Source: Tupaia tana
Lineage: Eukaryota; Chordata; Mammalia; Scandentia; Tupaiidae
DNA: 64,000 nt
Assembly (NCBI GenBank): GCA_026018925.1
Contig: JAKSZU010000013.1
Location: 76,373,791-76,437,790, forward strand
Direction of reading: 5' to 3'
The position numbers were made by a program, and so were the translations under genes. Within the stretch, counting starts at the first letter, position 1. Each line of letters starts with the position of its first letter. Under the pieces are notes generated by a model. That model was not told where the DNA came from. It searched no databases and saw only the letters and a program-made list of their open reading frames with translations. Below, in pieces: positions 38,401 through 51,545 of this stretch.

Positions 38401-39434
38401 TTCTTTTTGTAGTAAGTACTTGTATAGTTTTTTCTTAGTTAAAAATCAAAGGAAGATTTTTTTGTTTTACATGTTTTTTTGTTTTGTTTTGTTTTGTTTT
38501 TGTTTGTTTTTTTAATGCCAAATGGCATGTGCACTCACAGAGAGAGAAAAAGAGAGAAACAGAGGGAAAAAGCAGCCTCTAATAGGGTACAGTTTGGCCA
38601 CAATCGCTTTTCCATTTCTCCGTTCTGTTGAGATTTTGGGTTGCATACACACATGCACCCAGCATGTTTTTTAAACTGCTGGGGCTGAGATTCAAACTGT
38701 ATGGTTGGCCCTGTGGGATCTAGCTTCCCCAACCACTAGGCCACAGGCTGGCCCAGGAGGGATTATGTGTAAGAAAACCTATCTAGAGACTACTTTTATT
38801 GTTTTCTAAAGTTAGAGACTGTTTCTGTAGATAGTAATTATGGATCTGGGTCACTTAGAGTTGTTTACATTCATTGACCGATTCAGACTTAAATTTAATT
38901 CGTGTTTCAGAAACCTGAATCATCAAAACTATTCTTGTAACCAGTAGCATCTTATATTGTACATAGTATAAGGTTATTTTAGGCAAGAGCCTGAAGTTTG
39001 AATACATGACTCAGACACCAGAAAAATCATGGTCATTTATTTTAAACTTCTCATTTTCTAAGGTATCACCAACTGAAACAGCAGTGGGAGATGAAAACTG
39101 AGGAGGCAGATTTATTACAAACCAAGCTCCAGCAAAGCTCATATCACAAGCAACAAGAAGAATTAGATGCCCTTAAGAAAACCATTGGTAACATTAAAAC
39201 CTTCTGTGTTTGGGCTGGCTCTGTAGCACAAGGGTAATGTGCATAAGAGAAGCTAGGTCCCACATACTGACTATGGTTTGAGTCCCCAACCCTGTTCCAT
39301 GCTGAGTACATACACGAGTGTCCAGTGTCCAGTGACTAGAGGACGGGAATTACAGTGTGATCGGGACCTATGAGATGTGCTCATTTCTCTTACACTAGGT
39401 CTGTCATGAATATTGAAAAAAACAGGAACAACAA

Positions 39435-39474
<40 letters not shown>

Positions 39475-42400
39475 ATACATACAGACATACATAAATCTGG
39501 GCATAAAACACTAAGCTTGTTTAAAAAATTAATTGTTATCTCTTTCTAACTAAAATTAAGGAAATATTCCTTGTTTGGATTTTAAAAAGCATACATGTAT
39601 GTTAAAAATGTGAGCTGTGATCTTTTCACTAAATTGCTTTATAATATTTTTTAAAGTAGGTAAAGTTTTTATTACTTAGTTTTATACCATTAGAAAAAAT
39701 TTCTCTACAGATCTTTAGATAATTCTAATATGGATCTTAGAACCTTTTTTTTAAAAAAAAAAAGAATTATTTTTTTATTATTATTGTTAATATTATTTTT
39801 CACATGAGTTTTGCCAGAGAGAGACAGAGAGTGAAAACAAGCTGCCAGGTCCAGGACTCAAACCATGACTGGCCATGTGGGGATTCCAGCACCTTAAGCA
39901 CCACGCCACCTGCTGGCCTGAGAACCTTTGTTTTAATATACCATTTCTGGAAATAAGGTTGGAATATTGGTATTTATTTATTTATTTTAAGAGTTTTTTG
40001 CTATAGGGTGCGTGCACTTGCCAGAAAGAGAGAGAAACAGAAAGTGAGAAATCAACCCCCAGGGAGTATGGCCACACTGTAATCCCTTCTCCTCCATTCT
40101 CCTCTCGGAATCTTGGGCACGCACATGCGCCCAGCTGAGTTTAAGCCATCATGTCCAGGACTTGAACCACGGTCGACTACATGGGAGTCCAACAGCATAG
40201 CCATTACGTCAGCTGCTGGTCCTGATAGTTAATTTTTTTAGCACTCAATTTTCTGGGCCATTTTTTTCTATTTAAAATTGAATTTCTAAGTCTACCTAAT
40301 TTAGCCACATTTGCCTCCTTTGACACAGAGGAATGTGAGGCGACCTTAAGAAACACTGAAGAAATTCAAAAAAAGGCAGAAGAAAAGTATGAAGTATTGG
40401 AGAATAAAATGAAAAATGCAGAAGCTGAAAGAGAGAAAGAACTAAAGGATGCTCAGAAAAAACTGGATTGTGCCAAAACAAAGGCAGATGCCTCTAGCAA
40501 GAAGATGAAAGAAAAGCAACAGGTAATGATCTTTTGCAAATGGAACCAATCTTTTAAAATCAACATAGAGCTGAGAGTGGTAGAGCATCATCGCTTGGCC
40601 TTATTTTTCAGTAGTGATTCAAAACGTAAAAATGAGTTGGGTTCTTTGGGAAATACATTATGCATCATATAAGTCACATAAATACACTGCCTCTGAAAAC
40701 TAAAATTGAGCTATGTATTTATAAATACGATTTCATTGGCTTGCTAACTTTAGGGTGAGAGTGAGATTGCCTTTTGCAAACGCTTTCTGTAGGAATGGAT
40801 CTTCCTTTGGGACTGGATTATATAATGTGGAGCTGTGTTATATCAGAGATTCAGTGAGTTGACACTTCAGTTTGGTAACCACCTATGAGAATGTATGTTA
40901 TGAGAATATAAGATAATGCGTTGTATTTACAAGGCCTCATTGTTCAGTGGCAGATCGGTATTAACCTTTTATGTTTTGAATTGTGCCCAAGATTGAATTT
41001 GAACCCAAGCTTGTCTCCAAAGGCTCTTAATCATTGTCTATACAATTTCATCTAATACTCTCCACAGTTCTTTTTTAGCCTAAAATTCTATTATTACATG
41101 GAATACAGCTATGTTTGTACAAAGCATTTTCTCTCATTCAAGCACTAACCAAGGCAGATCCAGTTTAGCTTCTGAAATTAGAAAAGATTGGACATCTTCA
41201 GGGTAATATGTCTATAGACTGTGCACATGTTTTTCTAATGAACTAAAAGTATAATGGGAGGGCCAGCCAGCCCCATAATACAGTGGTTAAGTGTTGTGCA
41301 TTGGCAGCTAGATCCCACATGGCTGCTCAAAGTTCACATCCTAGCCTGATAGCTTGCAAACCATGGTAAGTGCATGTACACATGCACCCAAAATCTGACA
41401 GGAAGAAGTTAAAGAAAGAAAAAGGATTACGGTATGACCATGCCCCATTAGGAGGGTCTTTCTCTCTCTCTCTTCATCTCCCTCCCTCTTTTGTGAATGT
41501 ACATATCTTCTGTAAATATAACTTTTTTTTCCTAATTTTAAAGGCTATAATGGGAAAGGAATTTGAGAAACTACCTGTTTGCCAATTGAGCAGTTTTGTT
41601 AAAAAAGAAAGGTACACCTTAGCAAACTTATTTATTATGTAGAAATTTATATTGTTTTTCATATAGGAATAAAAGAATAAAGGAAATAATTTGTGCAAAG
41701 TTCATCAAAGCCATAAAAATTGTACATACCTGTGAATATTTTTGTTGTTATTTAAAATAATAAACTATTTTCTCACTTTTCCCGCTAAGTTGCTTAACAT
41801 ATATTGCTAGTAGTTGAGTGGTAACTTAGGTGTAGGGTCTACTTGCATAAGAACATTATTTTGTTGTCCCATACATACTAATTTTTCAGTAGTTAAAAGC
41901 TGTGAATCTTCAGATACTGTGTTTCTTATAGGAAGTCGAAGCAATCACTCTGGAGTTGGAAGAGCTCAGGAGAGAGCACATATCTTATAAACAACAGCTC
42001 GAAGCTGTAAATGAAGCTATCAAATCCTATGAAGGTCAGATTGAAGTAATGGCAGCTGAGGTGGCTAAAAATAAGGTAAGAATTATTTATCAAATTTGAG
42101 TTGGCCAAACCGCAATTTGAGTTACAGCCCCAGTAGCTTGAAATCAAGCTGGGTACATGTATGCTCATGCCCCAAATCCTGACAGGATGGAAAAAAGGAG
42201 GAAAAAGGATCGTGGCACAACCATACCTCATTGGAGGATGCTTTTTCTCTCTCTTAAAATTTTTCTATGTCTCTGGGAAGTACATACACCCTCTGACAAT
42301 TATTATTATTTTTTTTTACTTGGAGAATTTTTAAATGGTCTACTTATGAAATGTTGGGTTAAGATGTTTTACTCTAATACTCTTTGTCTTTTCATTTTCA

Positions 42401-45400
42401 CTCTTGGTAAAAACATGAAGCAGGGGAACCAGCAGTTAGCGTAATGGCTATGTCGCTGGACTCCCATGTAGTCGACCACGGTTCGCTTCCCGGACCCGGT
42501 GGCTTAAAAACTCACGCCGGGCATGAGTGTGTGCGTGCCCAAGATCCCGAGAGGAGAATGGAGGAAAAGGGATTTCGGCGTGGGGAGTGATTTCTCGCTT
42601 TCTGTCTCTATGTCTCTGTATGTCTGGCGAGCGTACATGCCCTATAGCGAAAGCCTCTCAAACAACAAAACAAAACAAAACAAAAAAAACATGAAGCAGA
42701 ATGATGATGACTGTCCAAAGAGTCCTGAGATAATTGTTTTAGTCCTGGGTCAGAAAACGAAAACCACATAGTAATTTGAACAAGCAAAGTTTAAGTAAGA
42801 AATGTTAACTGTAATTAGAGTTTAGAATGATAGGAATTGATTGATCACTATGGGTAAAGAAAACTCCAAAGAATACAGAATCAAGAGATACATAAAAATA
42901 GCCGTTATACTAGGGCCAAGGAAGTGCACCCAGCGAAGGAATAAATCTGGCAAATAGCTGCGTTTTATCCATCAGGGCTGAGAACCAACCTAATTGCAGA
43001 AGGCTGAACTGGTCCACTGGTGATGAAGTTTATAGGTACAAGAGAAGCTGATCCTAAGGAAGTACTGAAAGTGTACTACCTGCTGGGGAATACCTTTCCG
43101 GGATTCCAGGAGGTACTGACCATTGGGTAGTGTCCAGCCTGGGATCACGAGAAGCCCAACACTGGGATCCCGAGGAAGCCGTGCAGGTTGTGAGCACCTG
43201 TGCATGACAAGCCTGCCTTCAAGAAATGCCCCTGGGACCAGCAGTTAGCGTAATGGCTTTGTCGCTGAACTCCCATGTAGTCAACCACAGTTCGAGTCCT
43301 GGACCCGGTGGCTTAAACTCACGCCAGGCACGTGTGCATGTGTGCCCAAAATTTTGAGAAAAGAATGGAGGAGATGGGATTACAGCATGGCCATCGCCCC
43401 CGGGGGGGGGGGGGGGTGATTTCTCATTTTCTATCTCTCTGTCTCTCTCTTCAGGCGAGCGCACACGCCCTATAGCAAAAACCTCTCCAAAAAAAAAAAG
43501 AAATGCCTGCTACACCTTTACAGTGTCTCTACAGCAGCTCTACTCACAAGGCTTAATATTGTTGGAAATGGCAAGGGATAACTTTCATTATCAGAAGCAG
43601 GACAGTGACATGTTTCATTATCAAAAACAGAACAGTGAACAGTGGTTTTGGGGCTGAGAGAGTTTCAAATGTTATGTAGACTTTCTGTTACCTACAAATG
43701 AATGTTGTGGTATTGTCTTTATTAGATACTATCCCTCATGAGTATTGGCTACTCTCATCTCTTTCTGGATCACTTTCTTTTCTTTTTGTTTGTTTGTAGC
43801 TCTCCCTAGAGAGAAAGACAGTGAGGAAAACTGAAATCACTCCCCGCCGTTGGGGGTGTGGCCATGCCGCAGTGCCACCTGCTGGCCCCATGGATCATTT
43901 AAATTTTTAAAAGTTGTCATTCAGGCTTTACATTCTAAATAATTTCCTTTTGTCTGTAGGAGTAGATAAGTACACTCAAAAAGCTAAGAAAAGAGATTGC
44001 TGGGGCCAGCAGGTGGCATAGTGGTTAAGGCACTGGATCCTATGTGGCTAACAGTGTGGTTTGAGTCCTGGACCTGGTGGCTTGAAAACCATGCCAGCAT
44101 GTGTGCGTGCATATCCCAAACCCCAAGAGAATGGAGAAGGGATTGCAGCATGACCATTCTTCCTGGGGGGTGATTTTTCACTTTCTCTCCTTCTTTCTCT
44201 GTCTCTGTCCAGTGACTATACATGCCCTATAGCCAAAGGAAAGGGAAAAAGAAAACTGGTGCTTAACTAATTAGCTTGAGATAAACAAGACTAAAACTTT
44301 TTCTGTTCAATCTTAAGTGGTAGATTTCTTACGTATTTTTCTACCAGTGTAAAAATGATTAGTAGTCACAAACACAATATTTAATGTCTAGGTATGTTAG
44401 AATCTTCTTTAAAAACATGTTTGTCATACATATTTTAGTTGATAAACCTGTCTATCATTTTACTCTTTAGTTAATGTCACTAGAATATTTTTATTGTTCT
44501 TCAAAAGTTTTAAAAGCTAAAATATCTTTTTTGTAAATCAATGCCATTATTTATCTTCCTCCTGCAAAGGATTTTAATGACACAAGTTACACATTATTTG
44601 GAAATTAAAGCACTTTGGGTAGATTCAACAACCAAGCCATAATGTGGAACATTGTTTACTACTTAAAATTATCTTGTTTCCTGATTAGCATACCTAAAAT
44701 AATACCTAAATTTATATTGGTACTTACAGTTATTTACACAGGTTATTCTTCCTTAGAGTCTTCTAGGCAGTTTTTCTTCTTCTTTATTTTTAGCCTTGTT
44801 TGTTTCTTCTCCAACTTAAATGTGAGTTAAAGTTAAATTCTTCTTAAGACATCTGTGGGAATTTTTAACCATATCTTTATCAGAAAGACTTTTAAAATCC
44901 AAGGTAAAAGAAAGGGTTTTGAGCATTGTTGATAAAAGACTAAATCCCAAGTGTAATTAACACTTTGGAGGTTTAGTAGCTTTGCTTTTAGGAAGTAAAA
45001 AGATCAAGTTTCTTTGTGGGTTGGCCTGCAGCTGAGTGGTTAAAGGAGCCAGATCCCACATGGCCGACAATGATTCAAATCCCAGCCTGGGGAACCAGCA
45101 GTTAGCGTAATGGCTATGTCGCTGAACTCCCACGTAGTCAACCGTGGTTCGCGTCCCGGACCCAGTGGCTTAAAACTCACGCGTGTGCGTGCGTGCCCAA
45201 GATCCTGAGAGGAGAATGGAGGAGAAGGGATTGCGGTGTGACCATCCCCCCCGGGGGGTGATTTCTTGCTTTCTGTCTCGATGTCTCTCTCTGTCTGTTT
45301 GGCGAGCGCACGTGCCCTATAGCGAAAACCTCTCCAAAAAAATTTAAAAAAAAAAAATCCTAACCTGGTGCTTGAAAAATACCCTGGCATATGTGCATGC

Positions 45401-48400
45401 ATACCCCAAATCCCAACAGGATGGAGAAACTGAGGAGAAGGGATTTGGTGTGACCATGCCCCATTGGGGAGTGCTTTCTGCCTCTCTCTCTCACTCTCCG
45501 TCTGTTTTACATCTCTCTGGTGAGTGTGTAAACACTCTGGCAATTAAAAAAAAAAAATGCAACAGATCTATTACTTTAAAAAAACGTTCTCTCCTTTCAT
45601 TTCTGTTTGGACCCTGTGCTAGAACCAAATGCTATGACCTTTTATTGTCACTGGTGAGATCCAGATGCCTTACATCCATAGAAGAGAAAAGGAGCTGGGA
45701 CCAGCAGTTAGTGTAATGGCCACTTTTCTGAGAGTGCTCACAGATGAGTCTCTAACAGTTCTTGCTCCTCCCACCCAGTTGATCCCATTTACTCTATCCA
45801 GCAGCCCTTGTTACTTCTAGCACGAACATTGTACCCTAACCCTCTCATCCCCCCCCTTTTTTCAGTGGTGATCCAAGTTTTCTCCTATGTATAAATTCAT
45901 CAGTCATTTTAATGGAGATAAAAAGTATTGAGGGTTAGATGAGCCTCAGCCTATATTGTTACTTTGTAGAGAAGTTTATCTGACAGTCTTTTAGGAAACA
46001 AAGTATTTATTTACATGGTATGTTAACTATGTATTCTCTTCTCATTTCTTGTTTCAGGAATCAGCAAATAAAGCTCAAGAAGAGGTGGCCAAGCAAAAAG
46101 AAGTGATAATAGCCCAAGACAATATAATTAAAGCTAAATATGCAGACGTGGCAAAACATAAGGAGCAAAACAATGATTCTCAGCTCAAAATTAAGGAATT
46201 AGATCACAACATCAGCAAACATAAACGCGAAACTGAAGATGCTGCAGCAAAGGCAACTTTGTGTTCATTTTTTAAAATAATCAAACTATAAGAATCAAGC
46301 TTTTGTTTCTGGACTTCGGAAACTTTTAGTTAACCATTGCTCAATGAAGAACTCAGTACAAGTGGCAAAACTATAGCCTAACGTAATTTTGAGTTTATAG
46401 CTGTAATAACCACTCAACAATGCTCATTTTTAACAAGTGGCACAAATGTTTTATTTCTAAATTTAATTTCAGATATTCACTTCCATCTTCACTTGGTATT
46501 TACCAAGTGTTTGATGGTCTTCCATGGAAATAACCTTTTAATCTCCAAATGTTGATAGAATCTAATTAATGAGTGTTAGTAATAATAACACAATCTTTAC
46601 CTTATTTCAATTTGAGTTTAAAGAACTCAAAGAAATATATTTGTCTTCTTGATGTCCTTATGAGGAAAGGAAATAAAATTTGTACCTTTTTGAAAAATCT
46701 GCTTTTTAGGGCCAGCTGGTTAAGGTACTGGGCTCCCACATGGGGGATCATGGTTTGAGTCCCGGACTTGGCAGGCTGCTTTGTCACTTTCCTTCTCTCT
46801 CTTTCTGTCTCTGGAGAGCACACGTGTCCTATGCCAAATTAAAAAATAATAATGAAATCAAATAAATTTATTTTTAAAAATCGATTTTTGCCGAGCAACC
46901 TTTTTCAATGTCATCCCACTATTTTTCAGTTATTCTTAAAATTTGTTCTGTATTGCAATGTATTTTTAAAACTATCCTAAAGAGAATACATGTTTTTGTA
47001 GAAATTCATTGTTTGGTTGAGAGGCTGCATCCATGTTATCTTATTTATTTTCTCTTAAGGAATTATTTTATTTAACTTTATTTGTTTATTTTTATTTGAC
47101 AAGAGAGGGACAGTGAAAGAGAGAAAGAGGAAAAGGGAAAAAGCAAGCTGCCAGGTCTGGGACTTGAACCACCATTGGCCATGTGGGAGTTCAACACCCT
47201 TAATCACCATGCCACTAGCCAGCTGTACCCATGTAGTCTTAGTTCATCTGTTGTTTTCTTATAAGAATGTATAATCACAGGTTGGTGCCTGTTTAATGCC
47301 CAAGATCTTTTATGACATCCAAAAAGTGGAAAAATATTAACATCAGTAACCTACAGGACAGTATTCCCAACCTCTGAAAGAACCATGGAAGCCTGTTTAG
47401 GTTCATTACTTGGTTTAAAAGACATTTTTTATGGCCACATTATAATCTTCTATTTTATTTTATTACTATTGATTTCTCATTAGCCTCGTAGCTTAGTGTT
47501 AATAGACTCAACCAAGATATTACCAATGCCAATATTACTATCAATAATATTTTTTTTTGTAGTTAAAAATGCTTATATTGGTGATTGCTAGAGAATTTTA
47601 TTTGCTATTGAGGACAGAAAAGGGGGGAACTGCCTTTGGAACTTCTGAAAAGTCAGAGATTCTTTGTTTTTTCAAATATTTACTATATACCTATTAGTAC
47701 CAGATACTGTGACAGGTAGTGAAGATACAAGGATGTGCAACAGACAGAGAGCTTTCCGTGAGCTTATAGGTCAGCAGGGAAGAGTCTCTAAATGATCATT
47801 TAACTTGGAGGCCTAGCTGTGAGGCCATACCCACTTAATTAGTAAGGGTTAACAATTCGACAGGAATTTGATTCTATCAGTCAGAAGGAACCTTAAATAC
47901 TTTTAGTAGAAAAAAGTCTCTGCACACTATAATTTTTTAATAAGTTGTATTATTTGAAGAAGTATACTGTGTCCTGTTAAAAGGGTAGGAGCAGAAATAT
48001 AGTCAACATTTTGGTGCAATTGTCTTCCTTCTGAGAGAAAAATCTGTCAAGATTAGGCTTTAGTGATTTCACTAAATCTATGACATGAGTATTTATAAAA
48101 AAAGTTTTACATTGCACATTGTGTTTTGAAGCAATGGATTGAAAAATCTGAAGGAGCCTTATATGGTTTACATTTCATTCTAATGGAGCTATTTTATACA
48201 TGCTTTATAAAAAGTTTTATGTAAGATGGCTTCTATTTTAATATTTAAATGATAGAAAAATGTTTTTCTATCTATGTATCTCCTCTTGTTTCTTGAGCCT
48301 TTGCTCCAAGTAAAAATATCTTCATGTTTATCAGCAGTGAACTTCATCTTTTCGAATAAGTCACTGTAGTCTTTCTCTCCAAATAATTGATTTAAAATAA

Positions 48401-51400
48401 GAAACTGGTTTTTAAATGCTGATTTATAAATAATCATATATATTCCTTTCTATTTTCGTATGTGGCTAGGTATCTAAAATGTTGAAAGATTATGACTGGA
48501 TTAATGCAGAGAAACACCTGTTTGGCCAACCCAATAGTGCCTATGACTTCAAAACTAATAACCCAAAAGAAGCTGGTCAGAGACTTCAGAAGCTGCAAGA
48601 AATGAAGGAGAAACTAGGAAGAAATGTCAATATGAGAGCTATGAATGTTCTGACAGAAGCTGAAGAGCGGGTAAGTCCCTTTCCTGTGAATATCTGGCCA
48701 CATCTGAATAGGCGTGGCATTGATGACTCAGTATGACCCTGAGAGAATCATCAGAACAAGCCTTTTGCTTGATGTCTTTGGTGGCAGGTTTCTTTCTGCT
48801 TTCCTTTTTCTTTCTTCATTTCATTACTGTTATTTTATTCTTACTGTATTATAAATTATTTGTATATTTTCTTGTACCTTGAATACCTGTAAAGGCATTG
48901 GTCTTTTGGTCTCTGGCTTTTGGTCTTTGCCATAAACATGCTCAACTCTTTTCTTATTCTTGGTAATAAATAAAAACAACACTCTTGGATCCAGTTTAAA
49001 TTCTTCTCATTTCTATTATTTCGTTTGCTTGCCTTGAAAGGCCTTGAAAGTAGGGTTTGCTGCTACCTGCCTTCTCACTAATCACTCCATGATTGCTATC
49101 TTTTATATTTTTGACTCTAGCATATACTAAAATTGTTATGTAAGTAATAACTGAAACTGTTATATGTGTAACCACTGTTTCACTAATCTAGAAATCCAGG
49201 CACATATTCTCATTTTTAATGCTCTTAATTAGTTGATAATGTTATCTACCTTTCCTACCCTGAAAAAACTCTTACAGACTAAGGAGGTAATTTGAAAGTT
49301 ATCTAATGTTGAACCTGGGAGACCTTGTCAATAAGAATCCAGTGAAGGCAGAGCCCCATAAGAAATAGCAGTCTTAGTAATTTTATATTAATGCCCCAAA
49401 CCTTCTTTAATTCTGCAAAATTCTATTTGAATTTGCATATTAGAGTTAATGGGATATCTGTAAAATTGATAAAATAAGTTCAATTACTTTTAAGAAACTT
49501 AGTTGTAATGGGTTTTTAAAAGATTGTTACTGACTGTGCACAAAGACTGTATCTTATGTTACATATCAAACAGGCTAATAATGCAGGTGTTGTCATCTCT
49601 CTGTAACATGCTCCTCCTGCTAGTTTTCATTTCTACTTTAAAGAGTTGCTGGTCCAGGGGCTGGCAAGTGGCGTGGTGGTTAAAGGCGCTGGACTCCCAC
49701 ATGGCCGACCACGGTTCAAGTCTCGGACCTGGTGGCTTGCTTTCTCACTTCCTCTCTGTCTCTCTCTGATCAAACCTAAAAATAATAATGATATAATAAT
49801 AAATAAAGTTAAATAAAATAATTCTTTAAAAAAAAAAAAAATGAGTTGCTGGTCCAGCTAGTGGCATGGTAGTAAAAGTGGCTGGAATCCATATGCCTGA
49901 CCACATGGTTTTAGTCCTGGACCCCGTAACTTAAAAAACATGCCAGGTGCCTGTGCATGTGTACCCAAAATCCCAAAAGGAGTGAAGAATGGGGGAGGAG
50001 GGATTGTGGCATGGCCATTCCCCATGGGGAGTGTTTTCTCACTTTCTCTGGTAAACACACTTGCCCTCTAGCAAAATTTTCAAAAATAAAAATAAAAAAT
50101 AAACAAACAAAACTTCTGCATTATATATTTGTGGAAGGAAACCTTTGGTCTGAATTTGAGCTGAATAACATTCTGAAACTTGTTCCCTTTTAGTTATTTA
50201 ATTTTATTAGATAATGATAATTGGGCCTAATATTTTTTAAAGTGATTCATTAACCCTATCTTCTTACTAGAGAGGAAGGCTCTTTTATTAGTCAGCAGTG
50301 GCCTTTTTTGTTTCTTATGTTTTGTATCTGTCTACTTAAGAAATTACATGGATTTGTGCAAGAAATAAGATTGAAATGTGGAGAGGAAAAGTCCAGGAGA
50401 TAGCAAGGCTGGCTGGAATTGTTAAGGGAGAAATTGAAGCCTTCTTGAAATGGGAGGCTTGGAGAAGAAATAGGTTAGGAAGAGTTTTTGAAAGTTTCGC
50501 TGCTGTTCATGCTATAATTATCCCACTACAGCCTCTCTCAAAGGAAGGCTGCTCCAAAGGGATGATGTTTTGAGCATAAAATTGAGATACCTGTTATGTC
50601 TGATACAGAGAAAGAAGAAAGAACAAATAATGTGGGGGGCCAGAAGGCAATGAAGAGTTCATGTTCAAAGGACTGAAAAAGAACCTGGGGAGGAATCTGA
50701 TGTCATGAAGTCAGAGAGATTAAGGGTTAGCTTACTTAGAATCTATATCATGATGAAGAGCTAAAAATGTATTTATGTCACTACAAAGACCTTAAAAAAA
50801 AGAGCACTTTTAGGATGTTTACTTGAACTTACATATGACATATTTTCCTTTTGGCTTTGGCTACTTAGAAGATAAGAGAATAATATTAGTGGAGTCAAAA
50901 TACTTCAAGGACTTACCCTATAAATTCTCAATTCTAGTAATTGAATTTTATTCATAAGGATAATGTATTTTTTTCATAATTTGGTTTGCTTTATAATTCT
51001 CAGTGCATTATATATTTTTGGTAAATAGGAATATATGTATTATATTTAAAAGTAGTGAAACCTCTTTATTTTAACTGAACTACAAAATATAGAAGAAAGT
51101 GTTTTTCCCAATTTAAAATTGTTTTTTCCACAGTATAATGACTTGATGAAGAAGAAGAGAATTGTAGAAAATGACAAATCTAAAATCCTTGCAACTATAG
51201 AAGACCTTGATCAGAAGAAAAACCAAGCCCTAAATATTGCTTGGCAAAAGGTATTTGAACCCCAAAATACTATTTATTCTGAGTTAAGAATAAAGAATAT
51301 TGTCAATGGGTTTATAATTCTAAGGAGAATTTGAATGGTAATTTGTGGTTTAATCACACTTTAATTAAAGCCTCATAGACTGTTAAATGCATTTTGCCTT

Positions 51401-51514
51401 TTTTGGACAACTGCTACTGAATTGCAAAGGTAAATTTGTGTCACTCAATCATATTCTCGGTCTACTGCTCTGGTTCTTAAGTTATTTTAAATTTCTCGCT
51501 CTCTGGCTTTCTCC

Positions 51515-51545
<31 letters not shown>

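Noticed and set aside
45697-45830. Possible extra exon around 45700-45790
   Set aside because: No splice-site pair and no SMC2 similarity. Exons 19 and 20 already join in frame.
50376-50573. 65-codon + strand frame in intron 21
   Set aside because: No family resemblance, no splice context, and length within chance for this window.
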